A stretch of 64,000 nucleotides of DNA from assembly GCF_013114825.1 (NCBI RefSeq), contig NZ_JAAVLX010000013.1:98034-162033 (forward strand), given 5' to 3'. A program made the translations under genes and the position numbers. The DNA is from Bradyrhizobium australiense (GTDB taxonomy: Bacteria; Pseudomonadota; Alphaproteobacteria; Rhizobiales; Xanthobacteraceae). Positions 51,959-61,469 of the stretch are shown here, in pieces. The stretch's first letter is position 1. Every line of letters begins with the position of its first letter. The notes under the pieces were generated by a model. That model was given only the letters and a program-made list of their open reading frames with translations. It had not been told where the DNA came from and did no database searches.

Positions 51959-52079
51959 GTCGTCCCTGCGAACGCAGGGACCCATACGCCGCGGCCGGCG
52001 TAAGGGGCACGCGGGGAGACGGCTTTGCTTCAACAAATCCGCGCGGTGGTTATGGGTCCCTGCGTTCGCATGGACGACG
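51959..52079. repeat. Long palindromic repeat, family P, copy E
   Basis: The arms gtcgtccctgcgaacgcagg and cctgcgttcgcatggacgac; inner gacccatacgccgcggcc and ggttatgggtcc. The centre is nearly identical to copy C (ggggagacggctttgctt). Confidence 0.9.
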
Positions 52080-52094
52080 GGGAGGGGACGACGG

Positions 52095-54548
52095 CTACTG
52101 CATCTTCTTCCGTCGTGCCGCGGCCGCCGCCGCATCGACCACATTGTCGACCGACTCGCGCCAGGCCGTGATCTCCGCGGCCAGGATCGGATGATTGAAT
52201 CCCTTCAGATTGAGATCATCGATCGGCCGGCCCTCGACCCATGGTTCGACCATGCCGTAAACGCGCCGGCTCACCACGATCTGGTTGGCCTTGGCTTCGT
52301 CGCAGAGGCGCGAGGCGAGATTGGTGACGCTGCCGATCGCGGCGTATTCCAGGCGCTGCTCAAAGCCGATCTGGCCCAGCGTGGCGTAGCCGAGCGCGAT
52401 ACCGATACCGAAGCCGAGATTGTGGCCGCGGTTGCGCCACTTCTCGGTCAACCCGCCAATGGTGTCGCGCATCTCCACCGCCATCCGCACCGCGCGCGCG
52501 GTGTGGTCCTCGAACTGGATCGGCGCGTTGAACAGGATCATCACGCCGTCGCCGGCATAGCGGTCGAGCGTGCCCTCATACTTGAAGATTAGCTCGCCGA
52601 GAGCTGCGTGATATTCGCGCAGCACGTTCATCGCCTCTTCCGGCTCGGTGGTCTCGGTGAACGCAGTAAAGCCGCGCAGATCGCAGAACACCACCGTCAC
52701 CTCGCGGCGGTGGCTGTCGAGCAGGCCCTCATGGCCGTCGGAGGAGGCGATCAGTTGCGCCACCTGCGGCGCCAGGAAACGCTCCAGCCGCCGGATGCGC
52801 TCGATCTCGCCGAGCTGCGTCTCCACGCGCTCCTCCAGCGATCTGTTCCAGTCGCGAAGCTGGTCGGTCTGCTCCTGCAGCTTGCTGGCCTGTTCGCGCA
52901 CGATGTCGTTGGCGGCGAGCAGCTCGCGGCTCTTGTGGTCCACTTCGGAAAACAGCCGCGCATTGCGCATCGCCAGCACCGCCTGGTGCGCAAAGGTCTT
53001 CATCAGGCCGATCAGATTGGCGGAGAATTCGCCCTCGTTCCGCCGCAGCACCACCAGCGATCCCAAAATGCCGGTCTGGTCGACCAGCGGCACCACCAGC
53101 ACCGAATGGAAGCCGGCCTCAACAGCGACATCGCGCAGGGCATGTTCGGACATCGCGCTAAGCTGGGGGATCGCGATTGGCTCGCCGCTCATCGCGGCCT
53201 CGCCGAGCGGCGAATGGTCGGCGTCGATGGCGCGATGGCGGCCTTCGGCCGCCTTGTCGATGCCGATGGCCTCAGTGAGGCTGAACTGATGATTGCCGGC
53301 GTCATAGCCGTAGATCAGCACGGCGTCGGCATGCGTGATCTCGAGCGCGCGCGCGGCGACCGTCGGCAGCACGGCATTGAGATCGAGCGAGGAGGCGACC
53401 GCGCGGCCGACCTCCTCGAGCACCTTGAGCTCGTTGATCGATTGCGCCAGGTCCCGCGTCCGCTCCTTCACCTTGGCTTCGAGGTTCGAATAGGTCTCGG
53501 CGAGCTGGCCCGCCATGCCGTTGAACTGGTTGGCGAGCTCCTCCAGTTCGTCGGACGTCTTCACCTCGATGCGGTGGCCGAAATCGCCGGCGCCGAGACG
53601 CCGCGCGCCGGCCTGCAGCGCCGTGATCGGCACCAGCAGGCGCCGCGCCATGATGGTGCCGGCGATGATCGCAACCACGAGGCCGAGCGCGATCAGAAGC
53701 GCGATCCGCACCAGTTGATCGCGGATCGGCGTCAGCGCCTGCGCCGTCGGCTGTTCGAAGAACACGCGCCAGCCGAGTTTCGGCACCAGGCTCGAGGTTG
53801 TCAGCACGGCATCGCCATTGGCATCCAGGCCCGACCTTGGCGCGACGCCGCCGGGCTTGCTGATGGCCGCGACCTGCGGCAGCGCCGACAGATTCTTACC
53901 GACCTCGGGCCCCTTCGAGGACGTCGCCAGCACCTCGCCCTTGGAATCCGTGACATAGGCATACGCCACCCTACCGACCTGGGCGTCGATCAGGAACTCG
54001 GAGAGGAAATCGAGGTCGATTTCGGCGACCGTGATGCTGCCGTCGGCATGCGACAGCGCGATCGACATGAACGGCTGCTGGTCGCGCAAATAGGCCGGCG
54101 CAAAGCTGGTGCCGCGCGAGACGGTTTCGGTGAATCTGACATCGCGGGAGAAATCGGCGTTGCTGCCGAGCGTGACGGTCTGGCGCGTCAGGCGGAGCTG
54201 TTCGCGGCCCTCGGCGCTCAGCAGCGAGAGCTGGCTGACCTGCGGCACCTGCCGCAGCAATTGGGTGTAGTCGGCGCGGCGCAGGTCCAGTGTGTTGGAG
54301 GAGGCACGCGTCACCCAGGAGATCTGCCGCTCCAGCTCGGACATCGATTGCGCGATCCGCTTGGCGGTTGCCTCCGCCTTGTCAGACATGCCGTCGTGGA
54401 GCGAGCTCTTGATGCCGCGATAGGTGATCCAGATTTCCATCGCGCCGTTGACGGCCAGCACGAACACGACAAGCCCGACCAGCGCGACGACGTATTTGGC
54501 GAACAGCCCCTCGCGCAGAAACCCGTGCCTGTCCTTGCCCTCGCTCAT
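52095..54548 (-). CDS. Membrane adenylate/guanylate cyclase (Cache-HAMP-GAF-cyclase)
   Basis: An 817-residue class III nucleotide cyclase. A membrane segment (about 18-38), a periplasmic Cache-like sensor, a second segment (about 280-302), HAMP (about 303-355), GAF (about 380-530), a coiled coil and the catalytic domain (about 615-790) follow in order. Metal-binding aspartates are in VVFCDLRGFTAF (623) and DRYAGDGVMILF (667); the transition-state region has AIGSVTNLASRL. It should make cAMP (or cGMP) in response to periplasmic and GAF signals. ATG 54548 starts MSEGKDRHGF. CRP-like sites nearby suggest a receiver for its product. Confidence 0.92.
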   Translation of the reverse strand: MSEGKDRHGFLREGLFAKYVVALVGLVVFVLAVNGAMEIWITYRGIKSSLHDGMSDKAEATAKRIAQSMSELERQISWVTRASSNTLDLRRADYTQLLRQVPQVSQLSLLSAEGREQLRLTRQTVTLGSNADFSRDVRFTETVSRGTSFAPAYLRDQQPFMSIALSHADGSITVAEIDLDFLSEFLIDAQVGRVAYAYVTDSKGEVLATSSKGPEVGKNLSALPQVAAISKPGGVAPRSGLDANGDAVLTTSSLVPKLGWRVFFEQPTAQALTPIRDQLVRIALLIALGLVVAIIAGTIMARRLLVPITALQAGARRLGAGDFGHRIEVKTSDELEELANQFNGMAGQLAETYSNLEAKVKERTRDLAQSINELKVLEEVGRAVASSLDLNAVLPTVAARALEITHADAVLIYGYDAGNHQFSLTEAIGIDKAAEGRHRAIDADHSPLGEAAMSGEPIAIPQLSAMSEHALRDVAVEAGFHSVLVVPLVDQTGILGSLVVLRRNEGEFSANLIGLMKTFAHQAVLAMRNARLFSEVDHKSRELLAANDIVREQASKLQEQTDQLRDWNRSLEERVETQLGEIERIRRLERFLAPQVAQLIASSDGHEGLLDSHRREVTVVFCDLRGFTAFTETTEPEEAMNVLREYHAALGELIFKYEGTLDRYAGDGVMILFNAPIQFEDHTARAVRMAVEMRDTIGGLTEKWRNRGHNLGFGIGIALGYATLGQIGFEQRLEYAAIGSVTNLASRLCDEAKANQIVVSRRVYGMVEPWVEGRPIDDLNLKGFNHPILAAEITAWRESVDNVVDAAAAAARRKKMQ

Positions 54549-54779
54549 CCGGACCCTCGTGCGCCACGCCGTGAGCGTGCGCATCCGTTCGTCGCTTGCT
54601 GCGGGGCCGGCCGCAATGGGGCCCCGGATGAGGGCCTGTTTAGCACGAATTGACGGGGCCAGCGGGTCTCGGCCGGCATGGTTAGCCCCGAATTTAGGCA
54701 GGAAGCGGGGGGATTCATTGTCATGCGCAAGCCCCGCTTAACCTCGCCCCGCGAAGAGCGGGGCGAGGGAGTCGCCGCC

Positions 54780-56843
54780 TCAGCGATTGAACAACTGCCG
54801 CAACACCTCGTTCATCGGCTGGCTGTCCTGCTGCGCGGTCGTATCGCTCGGTGGTGCGGGAGCTGCCGGCTCGGCTGGCGCGGCTTGGGCCGGCGCCTCG
54901 GCGGGCGAGGTCGGCGTCAGGCTCCGTTGGCCACCCGGGCGCGTGCCGCCCTGGCCCTGGCTCTGACCCAATCCACCCAAGCCTTGAATGAGATTGCCGA
55001 TGGTCTCACCAAGCTGGCCGCCGAGCGGATCGTTCGGTTTGCCGCCGGCCTGGCCGGTGCCGGACGCGGCGCCCTGTCCACCGGCAGCGCCCGGCTGCCC
55101 GCCGAGCAGGCTGCCGATCGCAGCCCCGAGCCCGGCGCCGTTCTGGCCGAACAGCCCCTTGCCCATTTCCCTCAGCCTGGCATAGGCCGCGTCCGGATTG
55201 TCGAGAATGCCCTGCATCTCCGGATAGATCCGTGGGCTGCCCCACGGACCCTCGATCATCACGGGAATGCCGAACCCGACCGGATCGCCGGCGCGGCCCT
55301 GGCCTTCGGTGGTCATCACGAGTTTCGGCTCGACGCGGAAGCCGATCTGCTTGGTGCCGAGATCAATGGTGCCGACGCCAGTCATCTTCACCAGCGGGCC
55401 GACCAGGTTGAGATCGGTGGTCTGCGCCTGCCCCTTGTCGATCCTGAAGGACGCTGACAATTGCGACAGATCCGTCGCCTTTTCATCGCTCGCCTGCCAC
55501 CCGGACAAGGTACTCGCCGTCAGCGAGCGGATCATCTGCGCGACATTGAGCCCCTTGATGGCGCCGTCCTGGAACACGACGAAGGCGGTGCCCGCCATGT
55601 TCGACATGATCGCGCGCTGGCTGGTGCCGGAGGAGCGCACGCTGATCTTCGCCTGCATCTTGCCGTCGAGCCTGTCGAAATCGGCAAGGCCATCCAGCAG
55701 CGGCAGCGCGCGCACGCCGGTGAGGTCGGCCCGCATCGTATAGGTGGGATTGGCGGCGGAGACGTCGAGGGTCAGATCGCCATTGGCGTTGCCGTCATAG
55801 GCGCCAAGGTTGGAAACCTGCGCCTTCAAGACGCCGCTCGCGAGCGCGGCGTCGATCGCGGCAGGGGTGAAGCGCGCGTCGCCAATTTTGAGTTCGGCCG
55901 CGGAAATGCGCGCCTGCAGGTCCACATAATTGAGCCCGTTGACGTCGATCGTCGCATTGCTCCAGGGCTGCGCCGAAGAGTCGCCGGTGCTGCGCGACAT
56001 CGCGACCGTGAGCCGCTGGAAATCGAGGTCGAGCTTCACCAGCGGCTTGCTCGACAGATCGACCGAGGCCCAGCCGTTGAACGCGCCGTCGCCGAGCGCG
56101 CCGGTGACGCCATTGATCATCACGACCGAACCATTGAGGCGGGCTTCGGCCTTGGCCGTGAGCTGGGCGTGCAACAGGCCGGGCGCGTCGATCTTGATCT
56201 CGGCCGGAATATTCTGCCGCTCGATCGGGGCTGCGGGCAGCGCCGCCTTGGCTTCGACTTTCAACGGATAGCCGCCGCTGCTGCGCGCGCTGCCGGTCAG
56301 CCTGACCTTGCGGTCGGCATCAATGGTGATGTCGGCGTTGACGGTCTCGATCCTGTTCTCGACCCGATCGCGCAGGTTGGAGAACACAATGGTGCCGCCG
56401 GTAACGCTGACATGCTCGATCGAAAAGGCGTCAGCCGGCTTGGCGGCGGCGGGCCTCGAGGAAGGATTGGCCTCCCTCACGCGTTCGCGCTGCAGCGGCA
56501 AATTCACCACCGGGCGGACGATGACGAGCTCGGTGATCTGCGGCCGGCCGGCCCACAGGCTTGCCAGCGTCACGTCGGCCTCGATGCTTGCGGCCGCGAA
56601 GCGGCGGTTGATGTCGCGGTCCTTCGGATCCTGCAGCGTGACATCGTTCAGCCGGATGTTGAGCGATGGCCACAGACCGATCTTGGCACCCCCATTGATG
56701 GCGAGCTTGTAGCCGGTCTCGCGCTCGACCCGCTCCTGGATCTCGGCCTTCAGGAAGCTCGAGGGGATGCCGATCAACAGCAGCAGCGCGATGATGGCGA
56801 TCACGGCGGCAATGGCGGCGCCGGTAATTTTCAGTGCTCTCAT
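54780..56843 (-). CDS. AsmA-family protein
   Basis: A 687-residue envelope protein: an N-terminal membrane anchor (IAAVIAIIALLLLIGIPSSFL), then a long AsmA beta-sheet region with SSFLKAEIQERVERETGYKL at the start and MTGVGTIDLGTKQIGFRVEPKLV near residue 505. The last 130 residues are glycine/glutamine/proline-rich. AsmA-like proteins help lipid transport and outer-membrane assembly. It is preceded by a divergent CRP-like gene. Length is typical. Confidence 0.9.
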   Translation of the reverse strand: MRALKITGAAIAAVIAIIALLLLIGIPSSFLKAEIQERVERETGYKLAINGGAKIGLWPSLNIRLNDVTLQDPKDRDINRRFAAASIEADVTLASLWAGRPQITELVIVRPVVNLPLQRERVREANPSSRPAAAKPADAFSIEHVSVTGGTIVFSNLRDRVENRIETVNADITIDADRKVRLTGSARSSGGYPLKVEAKAALPAAPIERQNIPAEIKIDAPGLLHAQLTAKAEARLNGSVVMINGVTGALGDGAFNGWASVDLSSKPLVKLDLDFQRLTVAMSRSTGDSSAQPWSNATIDVNGLNYVDLQARISAAELKIGDARFTPAAIDAALASGVLKAQVSNLGAYDGNANGDLTLDVSAANPTYTMRADLTGVRALPLLDGLADFDRLDGKMQAKISVRSSGTSQRAIMSNMAGTAFVVFQDGAIKGLNVAQMIRSLTASTLSGWQASDEKATDLSQLSASFRIDKGQAQTTDLNLVGPLVKMTGVGTIDLGTKQIGFRVEPKLVMTTEGQGRAGDPVGFGIPVMIEGPWGSPRIYPEMQGILDNPDAAYARLREMGKGLFGQNGAGLGAAIGSLLGGQPGAAGGQGAASGTGQAGGKPNDPLGGQLGETIGNLIQGLGGLGQSQGQGGTRPGGQRSLTPTSPAEAPAQAAPAEPAAPAPPSDTTAQQDSQPMNEVLRQLFNR

Positions 56844-56978
56844 ATCGACATTCCAGACCGCGCAAACGGCTCTTATTTCGGTGGCTCGACACGCCGTCGC
56901 AACCGGTCAGGCGAGCTTATCCCGGAAAGGGATAGTGCCCAAAGCAGCCAAAAATATTCCGCGGGTACTGCAAAGTTA

Positions 56979-56994
56979 TGTGACTTATGACACA
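56979..56994. promoter_or_regulatory. CRP-like site upstream of the Crp gene (one mismatch)
   Basis: TGTGACTTATGACACA matches TGTGA-N6-TCACA with one mismatch and lies 67 bp before the CRP-like gene start and 136 bp from the AsmA start. Autoregulation is plausible. Confidence 0.45.
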
Positions 56995-57060
56995 CTTGCC
57001 GGCGCGGGAATCCTGCTAACCGGCATTCGGGGCGGTAGAGCCGATCTGGAAGGCAATACA

Positions 57061-57735
57061 ATGAGTAAACAGGCCGAATTTGCGGTCATTTTGAAAATGA
57101 ATCCGATGTTTGCGGATTTGGGCGCGGACGAATTGCAGCGCATCTCCGGCCTTTGTCACACCCAGCAGCTCGGCGTCGGCGAAATGTTGTTCCAGAAGGG
57201 CGATCCCGGCGACGCCCTGTACGGCGTCCGCCGCGGCCAGATCCGGATCGAAACCGGCGCCTCCGACGGCAGCCGCCTGACGCTGAATTTCATGGGTCCC
57301 GGCGATCTCTTTGGCGAGGTCGCCGTCCTCGACGGCCAGAGCCGCACCGCGGACGCCACCGCCGGCGAACCGTCGGAACTGTTCGTTCTGCGGCGCGAGG
57401 ATTTCCTCGCCTTTCTGGAACGCGAGCCCAAGGTCGCGATCAAGATCATGATGCTACTCTGCCAGCGCATCCGCTGGCAGAGCGAGCGAATGGAGGAATC
57501 CGTGCTGCAGCCGCTGCCGGTTCGCCTGGCGCGCCGGCTCTGTGCGCTTGCTACCGATTTCGGTTCCGAAGTGCACATCTCGCAGGAGCAGCTCGGTGTC
57601 TTTGTCGGCGCCGCCCGCGAAAGCGTCAACCGCCAACTGCAGCTCTGGCGCAAGGACGGCATTCTGGACCTGCAGCGCGGCAGAATCCTGCTGCAGAACA
57701 TGACCAAACTGACGGCGGTGGCGAGGAACGAGTAG
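57061..57735 (+). CDS. CRP-like cyclic-nucleotide-binding transcription regulator
   Basis: A 224-residue regulator. The cyclic-nucleotide domain has GEMLFQKGDPGDALYGVRRGQIRIE and MGPGDLFGEVAVLDGQSRTADATA, with the FGEVA ... RTA phosphate-binding cassette intact. The winged helix has ISQEQLGVFVGAARESVNRQLQLW, whose RESVNR matches the RExxxR base-contact pattern of E. coli CRP. It should therefore bind a cyclic nucleotide and read TGTGA-type sites. Several such sites occur in this window, one just upstream. The start ATG 57061 follows a gaaggc region. Confidence 0.92.
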   Translation: MSKQAEFAVILKMNPMFADLGADELQRISGLCHTQQLGVGEMLFQKGDPGDALYGVRRGQIRIETGASDGSRLTLNFMGPGDLFGEVAVLDGQSRTADATAGEPSELFVLRREDFLAFLEREPKVAIKIMMLLCQRIRWQSERMEESVLQPLPVRLARRLCALATDFGSEVHISQEQLGVFVGAARESVNRQLQLWRKDGILDLQRGRILLQNMTKLTAVARNE

Positions 57736-57774
57736 GTTCCCCTTCATCGTCAGGCGTGACCTGCTGTGGTTTGC

Positions 57775-58001
57775 ATGAGCAGGATACTCAAAGAAGTGAT
57801 CGAGCATGCCGAGACCTGGCCTTTGGAGGACCAGGAATAGCTTGCCGAATACGCCCGCGAGATGGAGGCTCGCCGGACGGTGTCTATACGATGTCAGACG
57901 ACGAGCGGGCGGCGGTAACCAAAGGACTTGCTGAGGCCGATCGCGGCGAATTCGTGTCGGATGAGCTGATTGCGAAGGCCGACAAGCAGCACGAAGGATG
58001 A
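57775..58001 (+). pseudogene. Decayed antitoxin of a RelBE/ParDE-type pair
   Basis: It reads MSRILKEVIEHAETWPLEDQE, then a TAG (near 57838) where a glutamate is expected, LAEYAREMEARRT, and after a one-base deletion GVYTMSDDERAAVTKGLAEADRGEF and KADKQHEG. The pattern is that of small antitoxins that precede ParE toxins. The stop overlaps the toxin start by four bases. Confidence 0.65.
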
Positions 58002-58276
58002 GAGCACGCTCTACGCCCGCGGCGTTCTCCGATCGAGAGCGAATCCTCGAGTATTTGAGAGAACGATCTGCTGGCATTGCGAAGAAACAAGCGGCTGGCA
58101 TTCGCGAGGCAGTAGCGCAGCTCAAGACCATCCACACAGCGGTTATCGGACGGATGATCCTGGTGTGCGGGTATTTGTCGTCCATTACCCTACGGGATAT
58201 TCTATCGTGTGCGCGACGCGTAGAGATCTTGCACATCAGGCACACATCTCGAAGAGCGTGGAGAAGCGATCGATAG
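57998..58276 (+). pseudogene. ParE/RelE-type toxin with compensating frameshifts
   Basis: The open frame (92 codons) begins MRARSTPAAFSDRERILEYL and ends RRVEILHIRHTSRRAWR, both typical of ParE/RelE toxins. The middle (about residues 48-73) is unrelated in this frame. The frame two bases over reads HPHSGYRTDDPGVRVFVV, the expected middle. Two frameshifts that cancel thus leave an intact-looking but scrambled protein, probably inactive. Confidence 0.65.
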
Positions 58277-58307
58277 CCGGAACCGCTTGAGGCGCGCTTG
58301 CTCACAG

Positions 58308-61300
58308 TTACTCTGCCGCGGGCGACATTGCCGGCGGCGTCGCGGGCGGCCCCTTGGCAGGCGGCTTGTTGTGATGACCCGATCCATGGGCGCCGGGCTC
58401 CGTCTCCGCGCTGGAGACGATCAGCTTGCGGCCGAACCGCCAGAACAGGGCGCCGAGATCGTCCATCACCATGAACATCGCGGGCACGAACACCAGCGAC
58501 AGGATGGTGGAGAAGATCAGGCCGCCGATCACCGCAAGCGCCATCGGCGAGCGGAATTCGCCGCCGGCGCCGAACGCCAGCGCTGACGGCATCATACCCG
58601 CGGCCATCGCGATCGTGGTCATCACGATCGGGCGCGCGCGCTTCATGCCAGCGTCGATGATCGCTTCGTCGCGCTTCTTGCCCTCACGGATCGCCTCGAC
58701 CGCGAACTCCACCAGCATGATTGCGTTCTTGGTGACGATGCCCATCAGCATCAGGATGCCGATCCACACCGGCGTCGTGAGCTGTTTGCCGGTCAGCAGC
58801 AAGGCGGCGATGGCACCGCCGATCGAGAGCGGCAGCGAGAACAGGATGGTGATCGGCTGCAGGAAGGTGCCGAACAACAGCACCAGCACCGCATAGACCA
58901 TCATCAGACCGGCAGTGATCGCAGTCGCAAAACCTTCCGATAGCTCGTTGAGGCTCTCAGCGTCGCCGGAGGGGCTGACCTTCACGCCCTTCGGCAGGCT
59001 CTTCATGACCGGAAGGTCGTAGATCATCTTGGTAGCGTCGCCAAGCGCTGCGGTGCCGACGAGATCGGCGGCGACGGTTGCCTGCCGTTCGCGGTCGTAA
59101 CGGTTGATGCTGGTCGGGCCCTGATCGAGCTGGATGTCGGCAACGACCGAGAGCGGCACGCCGCCGCGTTCGCCACGCTGGCCGAGCGGCACGCGCAATT
59201 GCTGCAGCATCTGCAGGTCGCTGCGCGCGTTATCCTCGAGCTGAACGCGGATCGGCACCTGACGGTCGCCGGCGTCGAATTTGGCCAGGGCCGGGCCGAC
59301 ATCGCCGATGGTGGCGACACGGATCGTTTGCGACAGGCTTTCGGTGGAGACGCCAAGCCGGGCCGCCAGTTCGGCGCGCGGACGGATGCGAAGCTCGGGC
59401 CGGTCGAGCGAGGTTTCCGAAATCACGTTGGCGATGATCGGAATCCGCTTCATCTGCGTTGCCAGCTCGCTGGCGACATTGTTGACGATGTTGCTGTCGA
59501 CGCCGGTCACAACAAGCGAAATCGCGCGCAGGCCGTTTTCGTCGAGGAACCAGAAACGGATATCGGGAACGTTTTCCAGTTCCTGGCCGATTTCGAGTTC
59601 GAGCTGCCGCTGGGTAATCTTGCGATCGGCCTTCGGGGTGTAGTTGATGATCAGCGCGGCGCGGCGGACTTCCTGCGTCCCCGGCGGCACCCGGCCGCCG
59701 TCGACGAAGATGCTCTTCACCTCGGGGCGCTTACGCAGGCGGGCGACGATTTCCTCCGTAACCTTTTCGGTGTAGGCGAGCTGCGAGCCCGGGGGCAATT
59801 CCATCGCCAGCAGCGAGCGCGCGGTGTCCTGCGCCGGCAGGAAACCTTGCGGTAGCAGCGTAATGCTCCAGATCGAGGCGGCGAAGACGCCGAAGCCGAT
59901 CAGCACGGTGATGAAGTAGTGTCGCACCGACCAGGTCACGAGCTTGGTGTAGGTCTGCAGGATACGCCCAGGCGGCGGATCCTCATGCGGGTGATCCTTG
60001 AGGAAGTAGGCGGCGAGCACCGGCGTCACGAAGCGCGCCGCGAGCAGCGAGAAGAATACCTGCACCGAGACGGTGATGCCGAATTGCTTGAAGAACTGCC
60101 CGGCGATCCCTGACATGAAGCTGGCGGGAGCAAAAATCGCAATGATGGTCAGCGAAATCGCGATCACGGCGAGGCCGATTTCGTCCGCGGCTTCGAGCGC
60201 TGCGCGATAGGGCGACTTGCCCATGCGCATGTGGCGCACGATGTTCTCGATCTCAACGATGGCGTCATCGACCAGAATGCCCGTCGATAACGTGATGGCG
60301 AGGAAGGAGACGAGGTTCAGCGAGAAGCCGAGCAGGTCCATCGCCCAGAACGCCGGAAAAATCGACAGCGGCAGCGAGATCGCGGCGATGATGGTCGCCC
60401 TGATATCGCGCAGAAACAACAGCACGACGACCACCGCAAGGATCGCGCCCTCGAACAAGGTCGAGATCGCCGCATCGTAGTTGCCCTTGGTGAAGTTGAC
60501 CGAGGTATCAATCAGCTTCAGGTCGACATCGGGATAGGCGACCTTCAGCGCATCAATGCGCTTCTGCACGGCGGCGGCGACCACGACGTCGCTGGCACCC
60601 TTCGAGCGTTTGATGCCAAGCGCCACCACCGGCTCGCCGTTGAAGCGGGCAAAGGTCCGGCGATCGGCAATGGTGTCGGTGACGGTGCCGAGATCGTCGA
60701 GCCGGACCTCGCCACCGCCGAACAACGGGATCATGGTGCCGGCGAGCTCGTTCAGCGTCTTGGCGCCGGCGAGCGTGCGGATCGCCTGGTCGCTGTTGCC
60801 GATTCCGGCCCGGCCGCCGGCGACGTCGACATTGGTGCCGCGCAATATTTGGCTAACATTGACGGCGGTGAGGCCGGCGGCCTGCAGCCGGTCTGGATCG
60901 AGCGAAACGAGAATTTCGCGCTCGACACCGCCGATGCGCTCGACTTGCGCCACGCCGCGTACGCCCTGCAGCGCGCGCTTGACGACGTCGTCGACGAAAT
61001 AGGAAAGCTGCTCCGGCGTTTTGCCGGGCGAGATGGCGGCATAGGTGACGATCGGCAGCCCGATCACGTCGACGCGCTGAATCAGCGGCTCGTTGACGTT
61101 CTGCGGCAGGTTGGCGCGAACGCGGGTGACGGCGTCCTTGACGTCGTTCAGCGCGCGATCGGTGTTGGTCTCGAGCGCGAACTGGATCGTCGTCACCGAC
61201 AGGCCGTCGGTGATCGAGGACGAAATATGCCGCACGCCCTCGACGCCGGACACGCCGTCCTCGATCGTCTTGGTGACCTGCGACTCAAGTTCCGAAGGCG

Positions 61301-61469
61301 CGGCGCCGAATTGCGCGACCGCGACTGAAATCACGGGGATGTCGGCGCTCGGCAGCCGGGTCACCGCGAGCTTGGTGAAGCTGACCCAGCCCAAGACCAG
61401 GAGAATGATTGAAAAGACGATCGAAGGAAGCGGGTTCCGGATCGACCAAGCCGAGATGTTCAAAGCCAT
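58308..61469 (-). CDS. RND efflux pump inner-membrane transporter (AcrB/HAE1 type)
   Basis: A 1053-residue RND permease with 12 expected membrane segments and two large periplasmic loops. The proton-relay pair is in GILVDDAIVEIEN near residue 400, and the family signature FxxSIxxPxxxxx start is MALNISAWSIRNPLPSIVF. KRSKGASDVVV and the tail GGLIFSTILSLVFVPAMF are conserved. It would expel drugs or other amphipathic compounds with an outer-membrane channel encoded elsewhere. It shares one base with the adaptor stop (TAATG), so they are co-translated. Confidence 0.95.
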   Translation of the reverse strand: MALNISAWSIRNPLPSIVFSIILLVLGWVSFTKLAVTRLPSADIPVISVAVAQFGAAPSELESQVTKTIEDGVSGVEGVRHISSSITDGLSVTTIQFALETNTDRALNDVKDAVTRVRANLPQNVNEPLIQRVDVIGLPIVTYAAISPGKTPEQLSYFVDDVVKRALQGVRGVAQVERIGGVEREILVSLDPDRLQAAGLTAVNVSQILRGTNVDVAGGRAGIGNSDQAIRTLAGAKTLNELAGTMIPLFGGGEVRLDDLGTVTDTIADRRTFARFNGEPVVALGIKRSKGASDVVVAAAVQKRIDALKVAYPDVDLKLIDTSVNFTKGNYDAAISTLFEGAILAVVVVLLFLRDIRATIIAAISLPLSIFPAFWAMDLLGFSLNLVSFLAITLSTGILVDDAIVEIENIVRHMRMGKSPYRAALEAADEIGLAVIAISLTIIAIFAPASFMSGIAGQFFKQFGITVSVQVFFSLLAARFVTPVLAAYFLKDHPHEDPPPGRILQTYTKLVTWSVRHYFITVLIGFGVFAASIWSITLLPQGFLPAQDTARSLLAMELPPGSQLAYTEKVTEEIVARLRKRPEVKSIFVDGGRVPPGTQEVRRAALIINYTPKADRKITQRQLELEIGQELENVPDIRFWFLDENGLRAISLVVTGVDSNIVNNVASELATQMKRIPIIANVISETSLDRPELRIRPRAELAARLGVSTESLSQTIRVATIGDVGPALAKFDAGDRQVPIRVQLEDNARSDLQMLQQLRVPLGQRGERGGVPLSVVADIQLDQGPTSINRYDRERQATVAADLVGTAALGDATKMIYDLPVMKSLPKGVKVSPSGDAESLNELSEGFATAITAGLMMVYAVLVLLFGTFLQPITILFSLPLSIGGAIAALLLTGKQLTTPVWIGILMLMGIVTKNAIMLVEFAVEAIREGKKRDEAIIDAGMKRARPIVMTTIAMAAGMMPSALAFGAGGEFRSPMALAVIGGLIFSTILSLVFVPAMFMVMDDLGALFWRFGRKLIVSSAETEPGAHGSGHHNKPPAKGPPATPPAMSPAAE

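Noticed and set aside
52608..54653. 681-codon open frame on the plus strand
   Set aside because: Antisense shadow of the cyclase gene; low-complexity Arg/His/Gly composition and no start signal.
55461..56990. 509-codon open frame on the plus strand
   Set aside because: Antisense shadow of the AsmA gene with no recognisable domain.
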